From Anaerolineae bacterium (GTDB taxonomy: Bacteria; Chloroflexota; Anaerolineae; 4572-78; J111), in assembly GCA_016931895.1 (NCBI GenBank), contig JAFGDY010000214.1, positions 1 through 42,126 on the forward strand: a stretch of DNA of 42,126 bases, in the 5' to 3' direction. The translations under genes were made by a program, and so were the position numbers. The notes beneath the pieces were generated by a model, which worked only from the letters and a program-made list of their open reading frames with translations, did not search any database and had not been told where the DNA came from. Below are positions 24,050-31,151 of this stretch, in pieces; the stretch's first letter is position 1; every line of letters begins with the position of its first letter.

Positions 24050-24658
24050 TCATTTTAGCGTATTGACCCGCTCCGGGTGGGTTGTTTCGTAGGCGGCAAT
24101 GCTTGGGGCGTGGCCTTGTAAATAACCAAGTTGGTCAAGGCCGTTGAGAATGCAGGTTTTGCTAAAGGGATCAATGGGAAATTCCACCTGGCGGCCATCG
24201 GGTAAGATTAGTTTTTGCCGTTCCAGATCAATAGATACGGTAGTGTTGGGTTCTTCTTCTATCAGGCTTTTTAACTGCCAGTGAGTTTCATCATCCACTA
24301 TCACCGGCAGCAGCCCCAACTTAAGGGAGTTGTTGCGGAAGATGTCGGCAAAACTGGTTGAAATCACCGCCCGAAAGCCGTAGCCCATAATGGCCCAGGG
24401 CGCGTGTTCTCGGCTGGAGCCACAACCAAAATTATCGCCCGCCACCAAAATTTTGGCCTGGCGGCCGTGGTCGGTGTTTAAGATAAAATCCGCTCTGGGC
24501 GAACCATCGGCGTGGTAGCGCCAGTCAAAAAACAGAGCGTCGCCCAGGCCCTGTTTATCCGTCACCTTCAAAAAGCGGGCCGGGATAATTTGGTCGGTAT
24601 CAATGTTTTCGGTGGGGATGACGATCATAGTGGCGGTGAGTTTAGTGAATTTTTCCAT
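24050..24658 (-). CDS. leuD: 3-isopropylmalate dehydratase small subunit
   Basis: The 202-residue swivel domain pairs with LeuC to isomerise isopropylmalate, or (R)-citramalate when CimA is used. IPTENIDTDQIIPARFLK (about 14-31), GDNFGCGSSREHAPWAI (about 84-100) with the substrate-binding Gly-Ser-Ser-Arg, and FADIFRNNSLKLGLLPV are the family blocks. Length is standard for the bacterial LeuD. GAGGT precedes the ATG, 40 bp after leuC, indicating one transcript. Confidence 0.96.
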   Translation of the reverse strand: MEKFTKLTATMIVIPTENIDTDQIIPARFLKVTDKQGLGDALFFDWRYHADGSPRADFILNTDHGRQAKILVAGDNFGCGSSREHAPWAIMGYGFRAVISTSFADIFRNNSLKLGLLPVIVDDETHWQLKSLIEEEPNTTVSIDLERQKLILPDGRQVEFPIDPFSKTCILNGLDQLGYLQGHAPSIAAYETTHPERVNTLK

Positions 24659-24698
24659 TGGCTAACCTCGTAAAATGTGGCCTATGTTGACGTGGCCC

Positions 24699-26114
24699 TT
24701 AGCCCATCGTTCTGACATCCGTAATCTTGCCCGCAACCGCCGCCGCTACCGCGGTCAAGGGGCTGGCCAAAAACGTCCGCCCGCCCTTGCCCTGGCGACC
24801 CTCAAAATTGCGATTGCTGGTGCTCACCGCGTATTGCCCCGGCTCCAATTCGTCGCCGTTCATGGCAATGCACATCGAGCAGCCGGACTCGCGCCATTCC
24901 GCCCCCGCTTCTTTAAAAATCTTGTCCAGCCCTTCGGCCTCGGCCTGCTGTTTGACCTGCTGCGAGCCGGGCACCACCAACATTCTTACTTTCTCATCAA
25001 CCTTGCGTCCCTTGATGAGCGACGCCGCCCGGCGCAGGTCGCTTAAACGGGAGTTGGTGCAACTGCCCAGGAAAACAACGTCAACCCTGTGGCCCAACAA
25101 TGGTTGGCCGGGTCGCAAGTCCATGTAGGCTAATGCTTTTTCCAGGGTTTGCCGCTCGCTTACGTCTTTAAGGCTCTGCGGGTCGGGAATAACGCCGCTG
25201 ACGGGTATGCTCATGCCGGGGTTGGTGCCGTAGGTGATCATCGGCTCCAGGGCATTGGCGTCAATAACAATTTCTTTGTCAAAGATCGCTCCTTCGTCGG
25301 TGGGCAGGGTGCGCCAGTGGGCTACCGCGGTTTCCCAGGCTTTGCCCTGAGGCGCATGCGGGCGCCCGGCCAGGTAGTCAAACGTGGCATCGTCCGGCGC
25401 CACCATGCCGGCCCTGGCGCCACCCTCAATGGACATATTGCAAACGGTCATCCGCTCTTCCATGGACAGGTTGCGAATGGCGCTGCCCATATATTCAAAT
25501 ACGTAGCCGGTGCCGCCGCCAATGCCAATGCGGGAGATGAGGTTGAGAATAATGTCTTTGGCCGAAACGCCCCGGCTTAAGGTTCCTTCGACTTTTACGG
25601 CGCAGGTTTTGGGTTTCACTTGCAGCAAACATTGAGTAGCCAGCACGTGCTCAATTTCGCTGGTGCCAATGCCAAAGGCCAGCGCGCCAAACGCGCCATG
25701 GGTGCTGGTGTGGCTGTCGCCGCAAACAATGATCATGCCCGGCTGGGTCAGGCCCAATTCCGGCCCAATCACGTGAACAATGCCCCGGGTGGGGCTGTGC
25801 ATGCCATGCAGCGGGAGGCCAAATTCCGCGCAGTTTTTTTCAAGCTGGCCGATCTGGCGAATGACCATCTGGTCCGAGATGGGGACGTCTGGCGGAGTGG
25901 TCGGAATACCGTGATCCATGGTAGCCACGGTTTTATCGGGCCGGCGCACCGTGAGGCCCTTTTCCCGCAAGCCGGTGAAAGCCTGGGGTGAGGTAACCTC
26001 GTGAACAAGGTGCAGGTCAATATAAAGCACCACGGGGTTGCCCGGTTCGGCCGCCACAATATGATCATTCCAAATTTTTTCAAAGAGGGTCTGGGGGTGT
26101 CCCTTGGTTGGCAT
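24699..26114 (-). CDS. leuC: 3-isopropylmalate dehydratase large subunit
   Basis: The 471-residue aconitase-family subunit carries the [4Fe-4S] ligands, Cys in [13 protein letters not shown] and the Cys pair in [12 protein letters not shown]. Other blocks are [55 protein letters not shown] and [16 protein letters not shown]. It opens the five-gene minus-strand block leuC-leuD-fbaB-fbaA-cimA. The ribosome-binding site is weak (AAAGG, 12-16 bases upstream), and the 320-bp gap before it carries heptad array C and an inverted repeat. Confidence 0.96.
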   Translation of the reverse strand: MPTKGHPQTLFEKIWNDHIVAAEPGNPVVLYIDLHLVHEVTSPQAFTGLREKGLTVRRPDKTVATMDHGIPTTPPDVPISDQMVIRQIGQLEKNCAEFGLPLHGMHSPTRGIVHVIGPELGLTQPGMIIVCGDSHTSTHGAFGALAFGIGTSEIEHVLATQCLLQVKPKTCAVKVEGTLSRGVSAKDIILNLISRIGIGGGTGYVFEYMGSAIRNLSMEERMTVCNMSIEGGARAGMVAPDDATFDYLAGRPHAPQGKAWETAVAHWRTLPTDEGAIFDKEIVIDANALEPMITYGTNPGMSIPVSGVIPDPQSLKDVSERQTLEKALAYMDLRPGQPLLGHRVDVVFLGSCTNSRLSDLRRAASLIKGRKVDEKVRMLVVPGSQQVKQQAEAEGLDKIFKEAGAEWRESGCSMCIAMNGDELEPGQYAVSTSNRNFEGRQGKGGRTFLASPLTAVAAAVAGKITDVRTMG

Positions 26115-26163
26115 CTATCTTACTACCTTTATCTAGCGTTACTCAGGCCGGGTTGCATTTGCA

Positions 26164-26243
26164 GCGAACGACCAACGACCAATGACGAACGACCAACAGC
26201 CAATGACGAAAACCGGTCGTTCGTCGTTCGTCATTGGTCGGTC
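26164..26243. repeat. heptad repeat array C with 18-bp perfect inverted repeat
   Basis: CGACCAA, TGACGAA and close variants fill the left half. Positions 26176-26193 (CGACCAATGACGAACGAC) are exactly complementary to 26223-26240, with a 29-base loop. This lies about 60 bp upstream of leuC. Confidence 0.85.
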
Positions 26244-26262
26244 TTAAGTTAATCAGGTACAG

Positions 26263-26310
26263 CAAGGGCGAAGCTTATTAGCGGAATCAATCCGGCTTGC
26301 TTCGCCCTTG
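26263..26310. repeat. nested inverted repeat between iron-ADH and leuC
   Basis: CAAGGGCGAAGC (26263-26274) pairs perfectly with 26299-26310; the 24-base interior contains a small CGGA/TCCG hairpin. No T-run follows on either strand. The rest of the 26115-26434 gap, apart from array C, shows nothing recognisable. Confidence 0.65.
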
Positions 26311-26434
26311 ATTATCAGCGGTGATAATTAAATTTTCAGGGGTAAGTTTAGCACAGGGTGTGAAATTAGGCTAATGGGAGCCATGTTTATAGACCGGCAT
26401 TACCGTTATGATCCCCCAGATCGGTCTGGATCCG

Positions 26435-27595
26435 TTAATTTGCCATTTCTGCTTCAAGAATGGCGGTTAATTCCGCCTCGGTCAGCAAAATGGGATTGCC
26501 TTTCATGCTGCTGGCTTTTTGGGCTTTGGCGACGGCGGCCGGGAAGTCGGCTCTGGTAAATCCATAATTGTCTAAAGGCGGCACTTGCAGGATTTGGCTC
26601 AATTTTTGCACCCAGGCCACCCCGTCGGCGGCTGTGGCCGTAGCCTGGCCGGTAAGCAATTGGGCAATTTCATTGTAACGGCTCAAGGCGGGCGAGCCTG
26701 GCTCGCGAGTTTGCAAGGCCCGGACATTAGCCTCCATTACGTAAGGCAGCAGCCGGGCGCAGATAACGCCGTGGGGGGCGGGAAACATCCCCCCCAGCGG
26801 GCCGGCAAAACCATGCACCGCGCCCAATTTGGCATTGGCCAGGGCAAAACCGCCAAACAGACTCGTGACACACATGTCTTCTCGCGCGGCCGCGTCGTGC
26901 CCAACCTCGTAGGCGCGTTGCAGGGAATGAGCGGCCCGCTGAATGCCGGCGCGGCATAGGGCATCGGTAATGGGGTTAGGGGTATTACACACATACGGCT
27001 CTATCACCTGGGTCAGCGCGTCCAGGCCCGTGCTGGCAGTGACCGCAGGCGGCATAGAGTAGGTCAGTTCGGGGTCAATCACGGCCAGGCGCGGCAGCAT
27101 CAACGGGCTGCGCAAACTCACCTTCACCTGATGCTCTTTAGAGGCCAACACCGCATTGCGCGTGACCTCGGCGCCGGTGCCGGCGGTGGTGGGCAGGGCA
27201 ATGTAGGGGACAGACGCCTGGGTAAGGGGTTGCCCCCGGCCAATAACTTCCAGGTAGTCAAACAAATCGCCGGTGTTGGTGATGAGGGCGGCAATGGCTT
27301 TGCCTGTATCCAACACGCTGCCCCCGCCCAGGCCAATTACCAGATCACACCCGGCGGCGCGGGCTTGTTTTACACCGTCCAGAACCAACGTAGCGGTTGG
27401 CTCGCCGGATACGTTAAAGGTTAAGGCGGCTACGTTTTGTTGTTTGAGTTGGTCTAACAAGGGGGCGGCCCGCCGGGTAGTGCTTCCGACCACAACCAGG
27501 GCGCGCCGGCCCATCTCGGCGGCCCATGGGCCAATTTTTTGGAGCGTACCCGGGCCAAAAACGATATGGGTAGCCGTAGCAAATTCAAACTGCAT
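26435..27595 (-). CDS. iron-containing alcohol dehydrogenase
   Basis: The 386-residue group III dehydrogenase has the NAD-binding LVIGLGGGSVLDTGKAIAA (about 89-107), ALPTTAGTGAEVTRNAV, and the metal-ligand region with LGAVHGFAGPLGGMFPAPHGVICA, whose His residues with an upstream Asp bind Fe2+. Homologues include maleylacetate reductases and lactaldehyde or butanol dehydrogenases; the substrate cannot be assigned. The ATG at 27595 lies 2 bp after the stop of the ABM gene, with GGTGG before it. The tight pair suggests a small catabolic or detoxification unit. Confidence 0.92.
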   Translation of the reverse strand: MQFEFATATHIVFGPGTLQKIGPWAAEMGRRALVVVGSTTRRAAPLLDQLKQQNVAALTFNVSGEPTATLVLDGVKQARAAGCDLVIGLGGGSVLDTGKAIAALITNTGDLFDYLEVIGRGQPLTQASVPYIALPTTAGTGAEVTRNAVLASKEHQVKVSLRSPLMLPRLAVIDPELTYSMPPAVTASTGLDALTQVIEPYVCNTPNPITDALCRAGIQRAAHSLQRAYEVGHDAAAREDMCVTSLFGGFALANAKLGAVHGFAGPLGGMFPAPHGVICARLLPYVMEANVRALQTREPGSPALSRYNEIAQLLTGQATATAADGVAWVQKLSQILQVPPLDNYGFTRADFPAAVAKAQKASSMKGNPILLTEAELTAILEAEMAN

Positions 27596-27597
27596 GG

Positions 27598-27903
27598 CTA
27601 CCACCCTTCATCGTCAGGATAAAGATTGGCGTACTTGATGCTGCGGCGCGGCGCGGCCATCATAGGCGCTACGGCATCGCGCCATTTTTGATAGTGAGCG
27701 GTTTCTTTGTGCCGGGCCGGGTCGTCCGGCGCGCGGTAAACTTCAACCAAAACAAAGCGAGCCGGATCATCTTGCTGCTGGATAACGTCAAAGCGGGCAA
27801 TGCCGGGTTCCTCCACACTCCGGCGGGCGTTTTCCAGAGTAGCCTCCTTAAAAGCTTCCACCTGGTCCGGCTTAACATGGACAAATACGTGCACAATAAG
27901 CAT
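27598..27903 (-). CDS. antibiotic-biosynthesis-monooxygenase (ABM/LsrG-like) protein
   Basis: This 101-residue ferredoxin-like alpha+beta protein reads [19 protein letters not shown] at the start, then [19 protein letters not shown] and [18 protein letters not shown]. These are the conserved strands and helices of the ABM family (PF03992), which includes quinol monooxygenases and the AI-2 isomerase LsrG. Such proteins act as dimers without cofactors. GGAGGT precedes the ATG. It is the first gene of a two-gene unit with the iron alcohol dehydrogenase. Confidence 0.88.
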   Translation of the reverse strand: MLIVHVFVHVKPDQVEAFKEATLENARRSVEEPGIARFDVIQQQDDPARFVLVEVYRAPDDPARHKETAHYQKWRDAVAPMMAAPRRSIKYANLYPDDEGW

Positions 27904-28157
27904 GGTTTTACCTCCCCAAAAAAATGTGAATGATCAATGTTGCTTTCCGGGATTTGTTTTTATTATACCAGCATCATAAAAATGAAAGAAAATTACCCCT
28001 CGCGGCAGGGCCTGTCCGACATTTTAGGAGACCGGTGGGTGTGAATCTGTGCTATACACAGACGGTGTCCCCCCAATTCCCCCCTGTACCTTCCAAAAAT
28101 TTTGGACGCACCCTGCGGCCAGGTAAAACATTATGTAACTTAAAATCAGGCGGGTTA

Positions 28158-28186
28158 TTGATTCTATTGCCTACCTGTGATACAAT
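28158..28186 (+). promoter_or_regulatory. sigma70-type promoter of the exported protein at 28234
   Basis: TTGATT (28158-28163), a 17-bp spacer and TACAAT (28181-28186) predict a start near 28193 and a 40-base leader. Otherwise the 27904-28233 gap shows no gene or repeat that I recognise. Confidence 0.55.
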
Positions 28187-28233
28187 GAAGTAGTGAATAT
28201 TATGGAAAGTCTTATTGGGCGGGAGTGACCATA

Positions 28234-29091
28234 ATGAAATCCAAACTATTGAGGCTATCCTTTTTTCTGGTCTTTTTGCTCTGGCCAGGATTCTTTAACG
28301 TTGCCCCGGCTCAAGCTGGAGACCCTGATGATACCATTGGGCCACCTAATCAAAATCATCTTGTTTGTATAGATAAAAACAGTCTTTTAATTGTAGATTT
28401 AGATAGTGATGCCTTTGAGGGATCTGAGACAATAGGCTTTTTTGACCCTGAGATTGAAGTTGACGTTAAACAACTTGAAAAGGACTGCGAAGCGGCTGAA
28501 GATTTTGAAAGGTTGTTCGACCCTAGTGCTGACTTTACCGTTGATTATTTTCGGCAGACTCGTATCGAAGGACATGTTTTTGAATTTCATCCAGATCCTA
28601 ATGGGCCGGGCGGGTGGACGGCCGTTCGCTCCCGCGATGTCCCCGTTGTGGCCTCAGGCCCCGGGTTTGAAATATTCTGGGGTTCTGAAAAAGATGGATT
28701 TTATTTTTTTAACAACCTGGGAGAAGGCCCTGTCACCCTCAATTTACGATTACCTCCTGATGCTTATCCCATTAATCCAAATATTACGGTTATGTCAAGG
28801 GGCTTTGCTGAAACCTGGCCAAATATTGATCTTGGGTTTTATCGGGGCGACGTACCCCCTGATGATGTTGAAGAGTTGCGTCTGCCTGGCGACCATCCAA
28901 TTAGCACATTGATCCCAGGTGATACAATATTGGACACGGACGAATACGGCAATATTTTAGGTATGCCCAACGTAGGTGGTGCTTTGTCGCCAGATAGGCC
29001 GGCGGTGATCATCATTTTGGCCGCTGTAATGTTGGTTATCTTGCCGGCGGCCGGCATCCTTAAGATCCGACGCAACCGCCCTGAAACGTAG
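28234..29091 (+). CDS. exported membrane-anchored protein, unknown function
   Basis: The 285-residue protein has a signal peptide (about 1-27, ending AQAG), an acidic extracellular domain of about 220 residues rich in Asp, Pro and aromatic residues, and a C-terminal transmembrane helix (about 252-275) followed by a basic tail, so it should be a type I membrane protein. It lacks LPxTG. I recognise no family; the domain contains WTAVRSRDVPVV and GFAETWPNIDLGFYRGD, suggesting a beta sandwich. GGGAG precedes ATG 28234. Base composition is more AT-rich than its neighbours. It appears monocistronic, bounded by a promoter and a terminator. Confidence 0.7.
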   Translation: MKSKLLRLSFFLVFLLWPGFFNVAPAQAGDPDDTIGPPNQNHLVCIDKNSLLIVDLDSDAFEGSETIGFFDPEIEVDVKQLEKDCEAAEDFERLFDPSADFTVDYFRQTRIEGHVFEFHPDPNGPGGWTAVRSRDVPVVASGPGFEIFWGSEKDGFYFFNNLGEGPVTLNLRLPPDAYPINPNITVMSRGFAETWPNIDLGFYRGDVPPDDVEELRLPGDHPISTLIPGDTILDTDEYGNILGMPNVGGALSPDRPAVIIILAAVMLVILPAAGILKIRRNRPET

Positions 29092-29110
29092 TGCCCTACC
29101 CCGACAAATC

Positions 29111-29144
29111 AAAAACCGATGTCCATTCCGGCATCGGTTTTTTT
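29111..29144 (+). terminator. rho-independent terminator
   Basis: AAAAACCGATG (29111-29121) pairs with CATCGGTTTTT (29132-29142) and runs into further T residues. It ends the 28234 gene and, read on the other strand, the convergent SPFH gene. Confidence 0.85.
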
Positions 29145-29171
29145 GTTCATTCTCAAGCCGGCCGCCAGATT

Positions 29172-29900
29172 TCACCGGGCAATGGCCTCCAATCGTTTGA
29201 CCGTAAGCCGGGAAGGCGTTGGCAGGTAGGCGTCCCAGCGGAGCACTTCGTCAAGTTGGTAGACCCCCCGCACCACTTCACGCGTGGTCGGGTCAATCTG
29301 GCGAATGGCTTCATCCAGGGCTTCAATAGCCTTGGCCTTGTTCAGAGCTTCGGCTACTTCGGCGGGCAGTTCAATGGCTTGCAGGTTGAGGCTGGATAAG
29401 ACAATGCCCAACCCCCTGACCCGTTCGGCAACTAATTGACCCAATTGGCGTTCGATCCGGTCACGGATAGCAGGTTTGAATATATCTTTCACAGCGTAGT
29501 GGCCCACCAACTTGCGCAAACAAATATCAACGTTGCGGGCAATCGCCCTGTTGGCGTTAGATAAACCGCGCAAACGCTGGCTGACCTTCTCGGTAATGAG
29601 TTCAGGCGACAACGCATACACCCCGGACCAATTGACGTTGAGCAACAAGCCGTCGCTGGCGGCAATAGCGGTAGTTTGACCGGCCGCCAACTTGGCCTTA
29701 GTTTCAACCACAAAATCCATTTTTTCAAAAGGGCGAAGGACGTGCCGACCGGCCGGCAGCACCCGCTCAATAAAGCCGTCTCGATCAACGGTAATGCCCA
29801 CGCTATCCTCCGGCACAATCTGCGTTTTTACCCGGCGAAACGCAGCCACGCCGATAGCCAGCAAAATCAGAAACGTTATGGCCAAAATGATTACGTACAT
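29172..29900 (-). CDS. SPFH/band 7 (stomatin-prohibitin-like) membrane protein
   Basis: The 242-residue protein has one N-terminal membrane helix (about 2-20), then an SPFH domain (about 27-190: VPEDSVGITVDRDGFIERVLPAGRHVLRPF, and RDRIERQLGQLVAERVRGLGIVLSSLNLQAIELP). The helix EVAEALNKAKAIEAL follows, and the C-terminal tail is shorter than in slipins. SPFH proteins oligomerise on membranes, organise microdomains and often control proteases; no partner such as a NfeD-type protease lies next to it. AAGGAGG precedes the ATG. The upstream gap carries a promoter and two matching operators, so it is probably an inducible or repressed gene. Confidence 0.88.
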   Translation of the reverse strand: MYVIILAITFLILLAIGVAAFRRVKTQIVPEDSVGITVDRDGFIERVLPAGRHVLRPFEKMDFVVETKAKLAAGQTTAIAASDGLLLNVNWSGVYALSPELITEKVSQRLRGLSNANRAIARNVDICLRKLVGHYAVKDIFKPAIRDRIERQLGQLVAERVRGLGIVLSSLNLQAIELPAEVAEALNKAKAIEALDEAIRQIDPTTREVVRGVYQLDEVLRWDAYLPTPSRLTVKRLEAIAR

Positions 29901-29969
29901 CTCTTGCGCCTCCTTAACCTATTGTCTTGTGCGGGCGGCAGTCATTTCAGGTGTGACGGCGACCCCGAA

Positions 29970-29986
29970 AGTGTATCTTTTACACT
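29970..29986. promoter_or_regulatory. operator 1, AGTGT-N7-ACACT, over the SPFH -10 element
   Basis: A perfect inverted repeat AGTGTATCTTTTACACT; the arms extend to AGTGTA/TACACT. It shares arm sequence and spacing exactly with operator 2, which argues for a protein-binding site and not a chance palindrome. Repression by blocking the -10 is the simplest reading. Confidence 0.6.
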
Positions 29987-29998
29987 ATTTATTGTTAA
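29970..29998 (-). promoter_or_regulatory. promoter of the SPFH gene
   Basis: Read on the minus strand, TTAACA (29998-29993), a 17-bp spacer and TACACT (29975-29970) form a -35/-10 pair (5/6 and 4/6). Predicted start is near 29963, about 63 bases before the ATG. The -10 lies inside operator 1. Confidence 0.5.
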
Positions 29999-30014
29999 AA
30001 AATAAATCAACAAC

Positions 30015-30035
30015 TTAGTGTTAATTTCACACTAA
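30015..30035. promoter_or_regulatory. operator 2, TTAGTGT-N7-ACACTAA, upstream of the SPFH -35
   Basis: Arms 30015-30021 and 30029-30035 are perfectly complementary (7 bp each) around 7 bases. The core AGTGT-N7-ACACT is the same as operator 1, with centres 47 bp apart. A degenerate third site (TTTGT-N7-ACACT, 30056-30072) lies 39 bp further on. Confidence 0.6.
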
Positions 30036-30086
30036 ATATACTCCTAAAAACCGTTTTTGTCAATAGCACACTAACAATTTTAAGGT

Positions 30087-30797
30087 TCATATAAACGTCC
30101 CGGATTTTTGCCACCAGTGGAACTCGCCATGCAGGATAGCGGTGGCGCGTAAATCAGCGGCTAAATGTACTTCATCAGCGGCGGCAATCAGCGCGCCGGT
30201 AGTCAAACGACCTTGTTGCGCAAGCAGGATTTGGGCTGTTTTTACAGCCTGGCGTTGTTCGTCTGCCGATACTCCGCCACCGGCCAGCCCCTCAATCCAC
30301 AAACCGCGATAGGTGAGGGTGTCTACGGGTACCAGCGTGACATTTTTTAAATACGTGTTTACCCCATCACCCGCTTCAGGCGACCACAAGAACAATTTAT
30401 ATACCTGGCCGTCGGTAAGATAACCGGCCCGTTCAAATGTCCGCTGGCTGGCAATATTGTCAATCCGCACCACGGCCCGGGCCAGGTTGACTTGCCGCTG
30501 CCGCGCATCCTGCCAGGTGGCTTCAACCAACTTTTGCCCTATCTGCCGGCCCCTGCTGGCCGGTCTGACCGCCAACAAATCAACCTCCCAGCGGCGAACG
30601 TTATGCTGGCCCCTTGTTAGAAAAGCCGAAACAAAACCAACGATTTTTTTGTCTGCCGCGGCCACCCAAACGGTGGTGGTATCGCTTTTAAGATGCGCAC
30701 GACAAAGGCCAAAATCAAGGGCTTCTCCCCATACCGCTTGCACCACGGCGGCAAGGCCATCTATATCCTTCAGCGTTGCCCGGCGAATTTTGCTCAT
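30087..30797 (-). CDS. GNAT family N-acetyltransferase with C-terminal extension
   Basis: The 236-residue protein begins with a GNAT domain (about 3-145: RATLKDIDGLAAVVQAVW, then VDLLAVRPASRGRQIGQKLVEA with the acetyl-CoA loop R/Q-x-x-G-x-G/I, then ASQRTFERAGYLTDGQ). About 85 further residues, with a helical, Ala/Leu-rich stretch and a WW pair near the end, match nothing I know. GGAG lies before ATG 30797; an upstream in-frame ATG at 30809 is less well placed. The substrate is unknown. It is upstream of the SPFH gene on the same strand, but the long promoter gap between them argues for separate control. Confidence 0.85.
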   Translation of the reverse strand: MSKIRRATLKDIDGLAAVVQAVWGEALDFGLCRAHLKSDTTTVWVAAADKKIVGFVSAFLTRGQHNVRRWEVDLLAVRPASRGRQIGQKLVEATWQDARQRQVNLARAVVRIDNIASQRTFERAGYLTDGQVYKLFLWSPEAGDGVNTYLKNVTLVPVDTLTYRGLWIEGLAGGGVSADEQRQAVKTAQILLAQQGRLTTGALIAAADEVHLAADLRATAILHGEFHWWQKSGTFI

Positions 30798-30906
30798 TAG
30801 TTTCTCCAAAAATCCATGGCAAGGTTCATCATTCCTTTGGCTGCATTGTTATAATACATCGTTCCCTCCTTTTGTTCAATGACGATAGGATGTCGTTTGA
30901 CCAATA

Positions 30907-31017
30907 ATTCCCGTTACGAGTTAGTGGTCCTCCTCTAACTCCTCCCTCAGGGGGGGAAACCGGCCAACGTCCCCCTGCTGGGGGAAATTGAGGGGGGCTT
31001 TCTGCCAAACCGGGAAT
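30907..31017. repeat. nested inverted-repeat element with G/C runs
   Basis: Outer arms ATTCCCG (30907-30913) and CGGGAAT (31011-31017) enclose C-run/G-run hairpins, the clearest being CCCCC-TGCT-GGGGG at 30971-30984. The rest of the 30798-31151 gap contains only a TATAAT at 31105-31110, a likely -10 for the transporter. Confidence 0.55.
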
Positions 31018-31151
31018 CGCTGATATGAACCCATCTCGTTTGCCAGGAGACAAGATCAACCCCTTTTCCTTAGATGTATTTTAGCCCTCAGGCACACAGG
31101 ATGGTATAATGATTCTCGAAAATCGTTGTGCGATTCTGCAAACCTTAAAGA

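Noticed and set aside
21624-26243. CRISPR array as the explanation for the repeated CGACCAA units
   Set aside because: The units are 7 bp, directly abutting, without spacers, and no cas gene is present.
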